Assembly: GCA_963770535.1 (NCBI GenBank)
Contig: CAVYPZ010000003.1
Coordinates: 2,108,001-2,172,000 of the forward strand
Length of the DNA stretch: 64,000 nucleotides
Reading direction: 5' to 3'
Origin: RYN-230 sp963770535
Lineage (GTDB): Bacteria > Actinomycetota > Actinomycetes > Streptosporangiales > Streptosporangiaceae
In this document: piece by piece, positions 25,981 through 35,180 of the stretch
Layout of the letters: every line of letters begins with the position of its first letter
How positions within the stretch are numbered: position 1 is the first letter of the stretch
Notes under the pieces: generated by a model
Told to the model about the DNA's origin: nothing
Seen by the model: only the letters and a program-made list of their open reading frames with translations
Databases searched by the model: none
Translations under genes and position numbers: made by a program

Positions 25981-26811
25981 TCAGCCCGCGTAGCGGCTGA
26001 ACACGGGAAGGTAGGCGCCGGACTGCCCGGCCGCGGTGGGGTGGTAGGACTCGGTGACGTCCAGGAAGTTGACCGCGTGCAGCCAGCTGGCGGAGTCGCA
26101 GATCTCGTGGCCGCTGAAGGCCCCGCGCACGTCGGCGAACACATCACCATGCCGCGCCGCGGCCGCCTGGATCTGGCTGTCCAGCTGGTCGGCGCCCTGG
26201 TTGAGGTCGGTCCGGTCGGTGGTGCTCAGGCCGATGCAGGACGAGGATCTCGACAGGTCATAGAGCTCCGGGTAGTCCAGGACGACGACCCGGGCGTTCG
26301 GCGCGCCGGCGTGGATGGCGCTGAGCACCGAGTCGAGCTCACCCGGCAGCTGCGTGGCCGCCAGGGACTCGGCGTGCTGCACGGCGCTCACGCAGCTGCT
26401 GGTGGGCAGCAGCACGCAGGTTTCCATCACCGAGGCGAAGCCGACGTCGTTGCCGCCGACCGTGATCGACACCAGCGTGGTCGCGGGACTGAGCGCGCCG
26501 AGCTGGGAGCTGAGCACGGTGGCCGTGGTCGCACCGGAGCAGGTCTCGGACACGTACGAGGCGGGCTGGTTGGCGGCGTCCCACAGGGCCGGGTAGGCCT
26601 GGGTGCTCTGGTCACACGACCCGCTGGAGCCGATGTAGCTCCCGGCGCCGACGCCGGAGGAGTAGGAGTCGCCGAGCGCCACATAGCTGACGGCGGACTG
26701 GGCGCTGGCCGCGGCGGGGGCCAGGACAGGCAGCGCCGCCGCGGCGAGCGCGGCGGCGCCGGTCAGCAGGGCGAGGACGGCGGAGCGGGGGCGGGGGGAT
26801 CGGTGCGGCAC
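25981..26811 (-). CDS. Secreted SGNH/GDSL-type lipase/esterase
   Basis: This 276-residue protein has a signal peptide (basic start, then an Ala/Leu-rich run ending near AAASAQ, residue 37). The catalytic serine is in VALGDSYSSGVGAG, the glycine/asparagine pair of the oxyanion hole in TVGGNDVGF, and the histidine in ESYHPTAAGQ. Six cysteines suggest disulfides outside the cell. It matches the Streptomyces-type secreted lipase group. GTG 26811 has AAGGAGGA upstream. Confidence 0.9.
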   Translation of the reverse strand: MPHRSPRPRSAVLALLTGAAALAAAALPVLAPAAASAQSAVSYVALGDSYSSGVGAGSYIGSSGSCDQSTQAYPALWDAANQPASYVSETCSGATTATVLSSQLGALSPATTLVSITVGGNDVGFASVMETCVLLPTSSCVSAVQHAESLAATQLPGELDSVLSAIHAGAPNARVVVLDYPELYDLSRSSSCIGLSTTDRTDLNQGADQLDSQIQAAAARHGDVFADVRGAFSGHEICDSASWLHAVNFLDVTESYHPTAAGQSGAYLPVFSRYAG

Positions 26812-26889
26812 AGGTCCTCCTTGACGGCGCCAATGGTGATCTACTCACCAGTAACCCCGGGGCCAGGCCGCGTCAAGGCCCGGGTGGGT

Positions 26890-27537
26890 TCAGTGGGCGG
26901 TCAGGTGAATCACGCCGACGTCAGACAATCCGTCCAGTGCCAGCTGCACCGCGAGCGCGGCGAGCAGGAAGCCGAACACTTTCTCGGTGACCAGCATCCG
27001 GCTTGCGTCCAGGTGGCTGCTCACGCGGACGGCCCAGCGGAACACGGCGACGTCCAGCGCGAGGATCACGATGAGCACGCCGACGACCACCGCGACCACG
27101 GCGACCGAGCTGGCTTCAGCTGAGGCGGTGACCAGCACGACGATGCCGGCCGGGTTGAGCAGATAGGGGATGGCCAGCGGGAAGACAGCGGCTTTCATCG
27201 GGTCCCCGACGTCGCCCGGATGGCGGCCGCCGTTTCCTTCGGGCTGGCCCAGCACCATGGTGACGGCGATGATGAGCAGGATGATCCCGCTGGCGATACC
27301 AAGCGCGCCCGGCGAGAAATGCAGCAGCCTGGTCAGCAGGCCGCCCAGGATCAGCAGGAGCACGGCGACCGTGGCCGCCGTGGTCAGCATCTTGCGCACG
27401 ACTTGGCGCTTGGTGGCCTCCGGCATCCCCTGGGTCGCGTCGAGAAAGGGCACCAGCGCGATTTTCGGTCCGACGCCGATCAGCAGCAGCAGGAAGATGT
27501 CGATGACGAAGGCGGCGTCCAGCGATTCGAGTTCCAT
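26890..27537 (-). CDS. MarC family integral membrane protein
   Basis: This 215-residue protein has about six hydrophobic segments, the first near LDAAFVIDIFLLLLIGVGP. The MarC-type pattern is KIALVPFLDATQGMP in the first loop and PLAIPYLLNPAGIVVL in the second half. The family's function remains unclear, and an earlier link to antibiotic resistance was not upheld. It is 110 bases downstream of the gabT-like gene on the same strand, separated by an inverted repeat. Confidence 0.82.
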   Translation of the reverse strand: MELESLDAAFVIDIFLLLLIGVGPKIALVPFLDATQGMPEATKRQVVRKMLTTAATVAVLLLILGGLLTRLLHFSPGALGIASGIILLIIAVTMVLGQPEGNGGRHPGDVGDPMKAAVFPLAIPYLLNPAGIVVLVTASAEASSVAVVAVVVGVLIVILALDVAVFRWAVRVSSHLDASRMLVTEKVFGFLLAALAVQLALDGLSDVGVIHLTAH

Positions 27538-27600
27538 GCGGCTCCGGTATGTTTCAGGCCCGGTGCGCCCGGGCCCCAGCAGCCAGCCAGGCGCCGATGA

Positions 27601-27617
27601 CCGCCACGTCGTGGCGG
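27601..27617. promoter_or_regulatory. Perfect inverted repeat upstream of the MarC-type gene
   Basis: CCGCCACG and CGTGGCGG flank a single T (27601-27617). The repeat lies 64 bases before the MarC start and 30 bases after the gabT-like stop. A weaker hairpin (CCCGG...CCGGG) lies between it and that stop. It may be an operator for the MarC gene or part of a terminator; the sequence does not decide. Confidence 0.4.
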
Positions 27618-27647
27618 CTGCTCACGTCATTCCCGGCTTGACCGGGG

Positions 27648-29006
27648 TCAGAGCGCGGCGAACGCGTCCTCCAGGATGGACAGGCCCTCTTCGAGCAGCG
27701 GTTCCCCGATCACCAGCGGGGGCAGGAACCGCAGCACGTTCCCGAACGTCCCGCAGGTGAGCACGACCAGGCCTGCGGCGTGGCAGGCCCTGGCCACCCG
27801 CGCCGCGGTGTCCGCGGCGGGCTCGAGTGTGCCCGGGCGGACCAGCTCGATGGCGATCATCGCACCCCGGCCGCGCACGTCGCCGATCACCGGGTAGGCC
27901 TCGGCGAGCTTGTGCAGCCGGGGCAGCATGATCTCCCCGATCCGGCGGGCCCGGCCGGGCAGGTCCTCGGCAGCCATGGTCTCGATGGCTCCCAGCGCGG
28001 CCGCGCAGGCCACCGGGTTCCCGCCGTAGGTGCCGCCGAGACCGCCCACGTGCACCGAATCCATGATCTCGGCCCGGCCGGTGACCGCGGCCAGCGGCAT
28101 CCCGCCCGCGATTCCCTTGGCCGTGGTGACCAGGTCGGGCACGACGCCCTCGTGGTCGCAGGCGAACCAGTCGCCGGTCCGGCAGAAACCGGTCTGGATC
28201 TCGTCGGCGATCAGCAGGATCCCGTGTTCGCGGCAGAACTCCGCCAGCCCGGGCAGGAAGCCGTCCGGCGGCACGATGAACCCGCCCTCGCCCTGGATCG
28301 GCTCGATGAGCACCGCGGCCACGTTGTCCTCGCCCACCTGGGTGTGGATCAGCCCGGTGATCACGTCGAGCGCGTTCGCGGCGCACGCGCCCGGGCCTCC
28401 CGGCCAGCGCAGCGGGTACGCCATCGGCATCCGGTAGATCTCCCCGGCGAACGGCCCGAACTTGTCCTTGTACGGCATGTTCTTGGCGGTCAGCGCCATG
28501 GTCAGGTTGGTCCGGCCGTGGTAGGCGTGGTCGAACGCGATGACCGCCGGGCGGCCGGTGGCATGCCGGGCGATCTTGACGGCGTTCTCCACCGCCTCCG
28601 CCCCGGAGTTCAGCAGCGCGGAGCGCTTCTCGTGGTCACCGGGAGTGCGGCGGGCGAGTTCCTCGCAGACCGACACGTACTCCTCATAGGGGGTAACCAT
28701 GAAGCAGGTGTGGATGAAGCGGTCGGCTTGCTCGCGGATGGCGGCCGAGACGCGGGGGGCGCTGTTGCCCACCGACGTCACGGCGATCCCGGAGCCGAAG
28801 TCGATCAGGGAGTTCCCGTCCACGTCGATGAGCACGCCGCCGCCGGCAGCGCTGATGAACACCGGGAGGACATGGCTGACCCCGCGGGCCACGCTGGCCT
28901 CGCGGCGGGCCAGCAGCTCGCGTGAGCACGGGCCGGGGATCTCGGTGACGAGGCGGCGCACCTGGGCCAGGCCAGGCCCGCCCGGAAGAGGCGATTGCAC
29001 GGTCAT
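27648..29006 (-). CDS. gabT: 4-Aminobutyrate aminotransferase-like class III aminotransferase
   Basis: This 452-residue PLP enzyme is probably GABA:2-oxoglutarate transaminase. It has LIDFGSGIAVTSVGN near 66, SALLNSGAEAVENAVKIARH near 122, AYHGRTNLTMALTAKNMPYK near 150, LLIADEIQTGFCRTG near 265 and the PLP lysine in LVTTAKGIAGGMPLAAV near 293. Together with the polyamine operon at 1-11 kb it could convert GABA to succinate semialdehyde, though no succinate-semialdehyde dehydrogenase is adjacent. ATG 29006 was chosen; ATG 29018 adds four residues and neither has a clear ribosome-binding site. Confidence 0.87.
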   Translation of the reverse strand: MTVQSPLPGGPGLAQVRRLVTEIPGPCSRELLARREASVARGVSHVLPVFISAAGGGVLIDVDGNSLIDFGSGIAVTSVGNSAPRVSAAIREQADRFIHTCFMVTPYEEYVSVCEELARRTPGDHEKRSALLNSGAEAVENAVKIARHATGRPAVIAFDHAYHGRTNLTMALTAKNMPYKDKFGPFAGEIYRMPMAYPLRWPGGPGACAANALDVITGLIHTQVGEDNVAAVLIEPIQGEGGFIVPPDGFLPGLAEFCREHGILLIADEIQTGFCRTGDWFACDHEGVVPDLVTTAKGIAGGMPLAAVTGRAEIMDSVHVGGLGGTYGGNPVACAAALGAIETMAAEDLPGRARRIGEIMLPRLHKLAEAYPVIGDVRGRGAMIAIELVRPGTLEPAADTAARVARACHAAGLVVLTCGTFGNVLRFLPPLVIGEPLLEEGLSILEDAFAAL

Positions 29007-29065
29007 ACAACTGACCATAGGCCACGAAGCCCCCGCTGCCGGCAGCGGATTGTCCTGCGCGGGGA

Positions 29066-30239
29066 TCAGGCCGCCGGCGGGATGGACGTCACGGTGGCGA
29101 ACGCGTGCCCGGAACGGTCGCGCAGGCTCAGCCGGGCCAGCGTGCTGCCGGCCGGCAGGGCCAGGGCTATGTAGCTGCGGCCGCCCACCGTGACCGGGGT
29201 GATCCGCGCGGACGTGCCGCTGGACAGGGTCGCCGTCACGGTGGCGGCCCGCGGGCTGACCAGGCCGGCGTATCCGGCCAGGCCCGCCCGGCCGAGAAGA
29301 GCAGCGGGCGCAGCACGGCCGTGGCGGGCGGCAGCCCGATCGGCTGGCAGGCGCCGCTGCTGCTGTAGCTGCCGGCCCCGGACAATGACCCGGCGAAGCA
29401 CTCGCCCGCGGCGCCCAGTGACACCGTCACCTGCCACCGCCCGGCCGCTCCGCGGCGGGCTCCTGCCTGGCCGGAACCGGCACCTCCCGAGCCGATCACC
29501 CCGGACGGCCGCCTGAGCAGGCCGCGCCCTGGAACAGGCTGGCCGGCAGGATCTCCCGTGCGGTCGACGCGAACGGGCCGCCGGAGTCGGCAGTGATCCG
29601 GGCCACCCCCGACACCGGGTAAGCGAAGCCGGCCAGGTGCAGTTGCTGGCCACACGCGCGCAGGGGCACCGGATGCACGGTCAGCGTGGTCCTGTTGCGG
29701 AAGACCGCGGTAAGGCGGGTTACCGCCGGTGCGACCTGCAGGGCCGCATAGCCGGCGCCCGGGGAGGCCGGGCGCGTGATCCAGGATCGCGGTGCTGATG
29801 ATGGCCTGGCTGACAGGGGCCGCGCCCGGCAGCAGCAAGCCGTCGGTGCCGTTGAGCATGACCGCGGGCAGGCAGCGGGGTGCTGGCGCGCGCGGGAATG
29901 CGCGGGGGCGCCCCCGGTCCGGGCGGCCCCGGCCGCGGGCCGGGCGGCCGGGTTCCCGGGCTGGGCGGACACCGCGATGGCGACGGCGGCCGCCCCGGCC
30001 ATCAGCGCCGCCGACGCCGCCGCGGCCCTGCGCCGGGCCCGGATCGAGCGGCGGGGGCGCAGCACCGCGCCGACCGGCGCAGCCGGGGCCGGCACGGCAT
30101 CCAGGTCCTCGTGCAGCCGCCGGCTCAGGGCCTGCTCATCGAGGATGCTCACTGGCTTCCTGCTCCGTTCCGCCGTGTGCCCTGTTCCCGGGTGCCCGGT
30201 CCCCGGGGGCCCGCTCCGGGGTCCGCCGGGGGCCGTCAT
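29066..30239 (-). pseudogene. Degraded membrane-anchored partner (anti-sigma-like) of the sigma remnant
   Basis: The N-terminal part reads well: SILDEQALSRRLHEDLDAVP, a basic stretch, then one membrane segment (AAAASAALMAGAAAVAIAVS). The extracellular part is scattered over three frames: LNGTDGLLLPGAAPVSQAII (about 29780-29860), YAALQVAPAVTRLTAVFRNR (about 29530-29750), WQVTVSLGAAGECFAGSLSG (about 29300-29480) and TVGGRSYIALALPAGSTLAR to the stop at 29066. At least four indels of both signs are needed. The start is either ATG 30239, overlapping the sigma stop (ATGA), or GTG 30152, which has AGGAAG upstream. Topology and position suggest an anti-sigma-like or sigma-linked membrane protein. Confidence 0.6.
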
Positions 30240-30535
30240 GATGCTCCCCGCTCCGCTACCCCGTCCGCCAGCGCTGCGCTGCCGCGCAGTTTGGCCAGCG
30301 CGCGCGAGGCCTGGCTGCGTACCGTGCCCTCGGCGCAGCCGAGCGTGGCGGCGACCTGGGCATCACTGAGGTCTTCCCAGTACCGCAGCACCACGATCGC
30401 CCGCTGCCGGGCCGGCAGCTTACGCAGCGCCGACAGCAGCACCGAGCGAGCGGCCATGAACTGGCCGAACTCTTCCCGTGAGGTCGTCTGTACCGCATCA
30501 GTCGCCGCATCCAGAATGGCCGCCTCCCGAGTCAC
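30236..30535 (-). CDS. Truncated SigE-type ECF sigma factor, internal deletion
   Basis: The 99-residue product ends in a good sigma region 4: LLSALRKLPARQRAIVVLRY, WEDLSDAQVAATLGC and AEGTVRSQASRALAKLRG. It is preceded directly by REEFGQFMAARS, which looks like the first residues of region 2 of SigE-family factors. The roughly 80-90 residues that should separate them (core and -10 recognition) are absent. The start is uncertain; GTG 30535 is the best in-frame codon but lacks a clear ribosome-binding site. Without region 2 it should not direct transcription by itself, so this is either a remnant or a region-4-only protein. Confidence 0.6.
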   Translation of the reverse strand: MTREAAILDAATDAVQTTSREEFGQFMAARSVLLSALRKLPARQRAIVVLRYWEDLSDAQVAATLGCAEGTVRSQASRALAKLRGSAALADGVAERGAS

Positions 30536-30670
30536 ATCACATACGAGAACCGATTGCCTACGCAGCGTTGCATCCTGGTCCGGGATTTCCCGGGAACCCC
30601 GGGGGGTGCCGGCCGCTAGGGTGGGCCAGGCAGGAAGCCGACGACCCGCGCACTCTCGCAGGAGCAGGCG

Positions 30671-32030
30671 GTGCATACTTCCCACGGGCTCTTCGACGCG
30701 GTGTTCGGCCGTGGTGCCGTAGACGCCTCCGACCAGGCCTGGCTCCAGGCGATGCTGGATACCGAGGCTGCGCTGGCCCGGGCGCTCGAGCAGGCCGGGA
30801 TAGCCGCGCCGGGAGCGGGCGCGGCGGTCACGGCCGCGGCCCGGGCGGAGGCGTTCGACGCTGCTGACCTCGGCCGCCAGGCCGCGCTGACCGGCAACCC
30901 GGTACCCGGGCTGGTCCGGGCGCTGAGCCGGATGCTGCCCCCCGGCCCCGCCGGGGCGGTGCACCAGGGCGCGACCAGCCAGGACATCATCGACACCGCG
31001 GCGATGCTGCTCGCCCGGCAGTCACTCGGGGTGATCTCGGACGACCTGGCCGCGGCGGCCGCCGCGGCGGCCCGCCTGGCGGCCACGCACCGGGACACCA
31101 TCATGATCGGCCGCACCCTGCTCCAGCAGGCCGTCCCGGTCACGTTCGGGCTGGTCGCAGCGGGCTGGCTAACCGGCCTGGATGAAGCCACGGCCGCGGT
31201 GGACCGGGTCGCGGCCGCCCGTCTCGCGGTCCAGTTCGGCGGGGCCGCGGGCACCCTGTCCGGTCTCGGTGACCGCGGCCCCGAAGTCGCGGCGCTGCTG
31301 GCCACCGAGCTCGGCCTGCAGGCCCCCGCCCTGCCGTGGCACACCGACCGGCTCCGGATCACCGAGATCGCCGGGGCCTGCGCCGGTGCGTCCGGGGTGC
31401 TCGGCAAGATCGCGCGTGACGTCACCCTGCTCGCCCAGTCCGAGGTGGGCGAGGTCCTCGAGGGTGACGGGGGCGGGGGGCGGGGAGGATCGTCCGCCAT
31501 GCCGCACAAGCGGAACCCGGTCGCTTCCATCGCCGTCCTCGGCTGCACCCGGCAGGTCCCCGGGCTCCTCGCCACCCTGGCCGCCGCCGCGGAGCAGGAG
31601 CATCAGCGGGCCGCAGGGGCCTGGCACGCGGAATGGGAGCCGCTGGCCAGCCTGTTCCGGCTCACCGGCTCAGCCGCGTCCTGGGCCGCAGAGCTGCTCG
31701 GCCGGCCTGGAACCCGATCCGGGCCGGATGCGGCGCAACCTTGACGCCGCCGGCGGCTTCCCGATGGCCGAGCGCGTCGCGGCGCTGCTCACGCCCGCGC
31801 TGGGCCGCACCGCCGCCCACGACCTGGTGGCCGGCTCCAGCGCGGCCGCCGTGGCGGAGGGCCGGACGCTGGGGGAGACGCTGCTGGACCGCCTGGACGC
31901 CAGCCAGCTCGCCGAGGCCGGGGTCACGCCGGAGCAGGTCACCGCGGTCCTGGACCCGGCGGGTTACCTGGGCGCGGCCACGGGGTTCGTGGACGCGGCC
32001 CTGACCGCGCACGCCAGGGCGGCCGGCTAG
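30671..32030 (+). CDS. pcaB: 3-Carboxy-cis,cis-muconate cycloisomerase, apparent one-base frameshift
   Basis: This fumarase/aspartase-superfamily enzyme cyclises 3-carboxymuconate in protocatechuate breakdown. Landmarks are VHQGATSQDIIDTAAMLL near 98 and the superfamily signature GGSSAMPHKRNPVASI near 275. The frame changes at CTCGGCCGGCCTGG (31697-31710). Removing one C from the CC at 31702-31703 joins WAAELLG to GLEPDPGRMRRNLD and gives 452 residues, the usual length. The GTG start 30671 has AGGAG upstream. It opens the pca operon and is divergent from the sigma remnant. Confidence 0.87.
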
Positions 32031-32144
32031 GTCCCGGGCGGCGGGAGCGGCCCGGTCCGGGCCGGTCACGACGGCCGGGCCGGGAGTGGGTAACCTACCT
32101 GGCCGACAACGGAGTCGCTGCCCGCAGCCGTGAAAGGCGGAACC

Positions 32145-32525
32145 ATGGATGATGCTGAGCGTGCCGCGGCGGGAATGACGGTCCGCCGTGAGGTCCTGGG
32201 CGACGGTCACGTGGACCGGGCGGTAGCTGCGACCACGCCGCTCACCGCGCCGTTCCAGGACTTCATCACCCGCTACGCGTGGGGGGAGATCTGGTCGCGG
32301 CCGGGGCTGTCCCGCGCCGAGCGGAGCATGATCACGCTCACCGCGCTCGTCGTGCTCCGCCAGGACGAGGAACTGGCCATGCACCTGCGGGCGGCGCTGC
32401 GCAACGGCCTGACCCCCGACCAGATCGGCGAGGTGCTGCTGCACACGGCCGTGTACGCCGGGGTCCCCGCGGCCAACCGCGCGTTCGCGATCGCCCGGCA
32501 GGTGCTGGCGGCGGAGGCCGGGTGA
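32145..32525 (+). CDS. pcaC: 4-Carboxymuconolactone decarboxylase
   Basis: This 126-residue protein of the CMD family has FQDFITRYAWGEIWSRPGLS and RSMITLTALVVLRQDEELAM, followed by HLRAALRNGLTPDQIGEVLL and the histidine in HTAVYAGVPAANRAFAIAR. It decarboxylates 4-carboxymuconolactone to the enol-lactone, the step between PcaB and PcaD. In many actinomycetes PcaC is fused to PcaD (PcaL); here they are separate and far apart in the operon. ATG 32145 has AAGGCGG upstream. Confidence 0.92.
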   Translation: MDDAERAAAGMTVRREVLGDGHVDRAVAATTPLTAPFQDFITRYAWGEIWSRPGLSRAERSMITLTALVVLRQDEELAMHLRAALRNGLTPDQIGEVLLHTAVYAGVPAANRAFAIARQVLAAEAG

Positions 32526-32696
32526 GACGGTCGCGGTGCCCCGGGCCGCCCAGGCGGTAATGTCCGTATGACGAACGACTGTACTTATCGCGACCACATG
32601 GTCATGATGGTGTCGGGCCCGCGCAGGCGTTCGCGCGGGGCAAGCCCGCTGGACCGGGGTTTGCTGTACGGGTGGCTGCTTGCTGGGCAGGAGGAT

Positions 32697-33566
32697 ATGG
32701 CGGAGATCGTTTCATTGGCCGATGCCGTCGCGCGGGCCGTCAACGACGGGGATTCGGTCGCGATGGAAGGGTTCACCCACCTCATCCCGTTCGCGGCCGG
32801 ACGCGAGGTGATCCGGCAGCGGCGGCGTGATCTGACCCTCATCCGGATGACGCCGGACGTACTGTACGACCAGCTCATCGGGGCGGGCTGCGCGAGCCGG
32901 CTCATCTTCTCCTGGGGCGGCAACCCGGGGGTGGGCTCCCTGCACCGGTTCCGCGACGCGGTGGAACATGCCTGGCCGGGACCGCTCCAGCTGGAAGAGC
33001 ACAGCCACGCGGGAATGGCGAACCGCTACGTGGCGGGCGCGTCGGGGGTGCCGTTCGCAATCCTGCGCGGCTACAGCGGTACCGGCCTCGAGAGCTTGCC
33101 CGGCCTGGACGGGCAGCCTGCCATCCGGTCGGTGACCTGCCCGTTCACCGGCGAGCGGCTGACGGCCGTGGCCGCGCTGAACCCGGACGTGGCGATCATC
33201 CACGCCCAGCGGGCCGACCAGGCCGGGAACGTCCAGCTGTGGGGGATCACCGGCGTGCAGAAGGAAGCCGTGCTGTGCGCCCGGCGGTCGATCGTCACGG
33301 TCGAGGAGATCGTGGCGGACCTGCGGCCCCAGCCAGGGGCGGTCGTGCTGCCGTCCTGGGTCGTCGATTTCGTGGCCCAGGCGCCCGGTGGTTCGCATCC
33401 CTCCTACGCGCTGGGGTACTCAGCCCGGGACAACGACTACTACCAGGCGTGGGACGCGATCAGCCGGGACCGGGACCGGTTCAGCCGGTGGCTGGCCGAG
33501 GAGGTCTACGGGGAGACCGGGTCGCTGGCCGGTGCCGGGGGCGGCGAGGGAGGATGCGGGGCATGA
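32697..33566 (+). CDS. pcaI: 3-Oxoadipate CoA-transferase subunit A
   Basis: This 289-residue CoA-transferase family I alpha subunit has EGFTHLIPFAAGREVIRQRR near 20, LIFSWGGNPGVGSLHRFRDA near 65, EEHSHAGMANRYVAGASGVP near 100 and IIHAQRADQAGNVQLWG near 180. It matches the actinobacterial PcaI form. With PcaJ it moves CoA from succinyl-CoA to 3-oxoadipate. ATG 32697 was chosen for the conserved N-terminus; AGGAGG sits unusually close (two bases). A GC hairpin (CCCGCGC...GCGCGGG, 32618-32639) lies in its leader. Confidence 0.88.
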   Translation: MAEIVSLADAVARAVNDGDSVAMEGFTHLIPFAAGREVIRQRRRDLTLIRMTPDVLYDQLIGAGCASRLIFSWGGNPGVGSLHRFRDAVEHAWPGPLQLEEHSHAGMANRYVAGASGVPFAILRGYSGTGLESLPGLDGQPAIRSVTCPFTGERLTAVAALNPDVAIIHAQRADQAGNVQLWGITGVQKEAVLCARRSIVTVEEIVADLRPQPGAVVLPSWVVDFVAQAPGGSHPSYALGYSARDNDYYQAWDAISRDRDRFSRWLAEEVYGETGSLAGAGGGEGGCGA

Positions 33567-33584
33567 ACCCGACCGGGCGCGGCC

Positions 33585-34398
33585 ATGCCGGCGGCGAAGG
33601 CCCCAGCGGCCTTCAGCGCCGATGAGATGATGACGGCCTGCGCGGCCCGTTCCCTGCGCGACGGCATGACCTGTTTCGTGGGCATCGGGCTGCCCAGCGC
33701 CGCGGCGAATCTGGCCCGGGCCACGCACGCGCCGGACCTCGTGCTCATCTACGAGTCGGGCACGATCGGGGCCAGGCCGGACCGGCTGCCGCTGTCGATC
33801 GGTGACGGGATCCTCGCCGAGACCGCCGGGGCAGTCGTGAGCGTGCCGGAGATCTTCAACTACTGGCTGCAGCCCGGCCGGATCGGGATCGGCTTCCTGG
33901 GCGCCGCCCAGATCGACAGGTTCGGCAACATCAACACCACGGTCGTCGGGCCCCGATTACGCCCGGCCCGCGGTCCGGCTGCCCGGGGCCGGGGGTGCCC
34001 CGGAGATCGCCGCCTCGTGCCGCGAGGTGATCGTGGTCGTCCGGCAGAACCGCCGGTCGTTCGTGGAGCGGGTCGACTTCGTCACCTCGGTCGGGTTCGG
34101 GGACGGGGCCGGGTACCGGGAGCGCCTGGGGCTGGCCGGCGCCGGCCCCCGGAAGGTCATCACCGACCTGGGCATCCTCGAACCGGACCCGGCGACGTGC
34201 GAGCTCACGCTGACCGGGGTGTACCCCGGGGTGACGGCGGCGGACGTGGCGGCCAAGACCGGCTGGGAGCTCGCGGTGGCCGATCCGCTGCACGTGCTCG
34301 AGCCCCCCACCGCGGCTGAGCTCAGCGCACTGCGCCAGCTCCAGAATCCGAGCCAGCTTCAGAACCCGAGCCAGCTTCAGGCGGACAAGCCGAGCTAG
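33585..34398 (+). CDS. pcaJ: 3-Oxoadipate CoA-transferase subunit B, apparent one-base frameshift
   Basis: This is the beta subunit partner of PcaI. The N-terminal half has FSADEMMTACAARSLRDGMT, CFVGIGLPSAAANLAR and the glutamate-containing LIYESGTIGARPDRLPLSIG. The frame changes at CCCC 33951-33954. Removing one C restores NTTVVGPDYARPAVRLPGAG and continues as EVIVVVRQNRRSFVERVDFV to the stop at 34398. An ATG at 33563 overlapping the pcaI stop would be in frame if a second extra C (near 33602) were also removed. The C-terminus carries a small tandem repeat, QNPSQLQNPSQLQ. Confidence 0.85.
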
Positions 34399-34415
34399 AA
34401 GGAGCAGCAGCCCCG

Positions 34416-35180
34416 ATGACCACGCACCCGCCATCGCCCCCTGCCGGGCTGATCCTGCCCTCATACGAGCGGCCCCGGGGCCTGAACCCGCCGCTGGACT
34501 CGCCGGGCTACCGGTCCACCGCGCTGCGGGCGCCGCGGCAGGCGCCGCTGATGATCCCGCAGGGGCTGACCGAGATCACCGGGCCGATGCTGGGTGAGGG
34601 CCGGGTCGCGCCCGCCGACGCGGACCTGACCACCCAGCATGCGGGCGAGCCGCTGGGCGAGCGGATCATCGTGACCGGCCGGGTGCTGGACAGCGACGGG
34701 CGGCCCATCCCGGACACGCTGGTGGAGGTCTGGCAGGCCAACGCGGCCGGCCGGTACCAGCACACGGTGGACAATCACCCGGCCCCGCTGGACCCGAACT
34801 TCTCCGGCGCGGGCCGGTGCCTGACCGACTCCGAGGGCCGGTACCGGTTCGTGACCATCAAGCCCGGCGCGTACCCGTGGCGGAACCACCTCAACGCCTG
34901 GCGGCCCGCGCACATCCACTTTTCGCTGCTCGGGCGGGCGTTCACGCAGCGCCTGGTCACGCAGATGTACTTCCCGGGGGACCCCCTCTTCGAGTACGAC
35001 CCGATCTTCAACTCGATCCCGGACCCGAAGGCCCGGCAGCGGCTGGTCTCGCGCTTCGACATCAACCTCACCGAGCCGGACTGGGCGCTCGGCTACGAAT
35101 GGGACATCGTGCTCCGGGGGAGCGCCGCGACCGTGTTCGAGGAGAAGCCTGCGGCCAGGAAGCAGGAGGAGCGGCGGTGA
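34416..35180 (+). CDS. pcaH: Protocatechuate 3,4-dioxygenase beta subunit
   Basis: This 254-residue intradiol dioxygenase subunit carries the non-heme iron ligands: Tyr in QANAAGRYQH (near 108), Tyr in KPGAYPWRNH and the two His in AWRPAHIHFSLLG (near 167). The start of the core is IIVTGRVLDSDGRPIPDTLV. It opens the protocatechuate ring to 3-carboxymuconate together with PcaG. ATG 34416 has AAGGAG upstream. It overlaps pcaG by four bases (GTGA). Confidence 0.94.
   Translation: MTTHPPSPPAGLILPSYERPRGLNPPLDSPGYRSTALRAPRQAPLMIPQGLTEITGPMLGEGRVAPADADLTTQHAGEPLGERIIVTGRVLDSDGRPIPDTLVEVWQANAAGRYQHTVDNHPAPLDPNFSGAGRCLTDSEGRYRFVTIKPGAYPWRNHLNAWRPAHIHFSLLGRAFTQRLVTQMYFPGDPLFEYDPIFNSIPDPKARQRLVSRFDINLTEPDWALGYEWDIVLRGSAATVFEEKPAARKQEERR

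Noticed and set aside
32618..32639. Regulatory RNA in the pcaI leader
   Set aside because: CCCGCGC...GCGCGGG is a simple GC hairpin with no further structure, and no known aromatic-responsive riboswitch matches.
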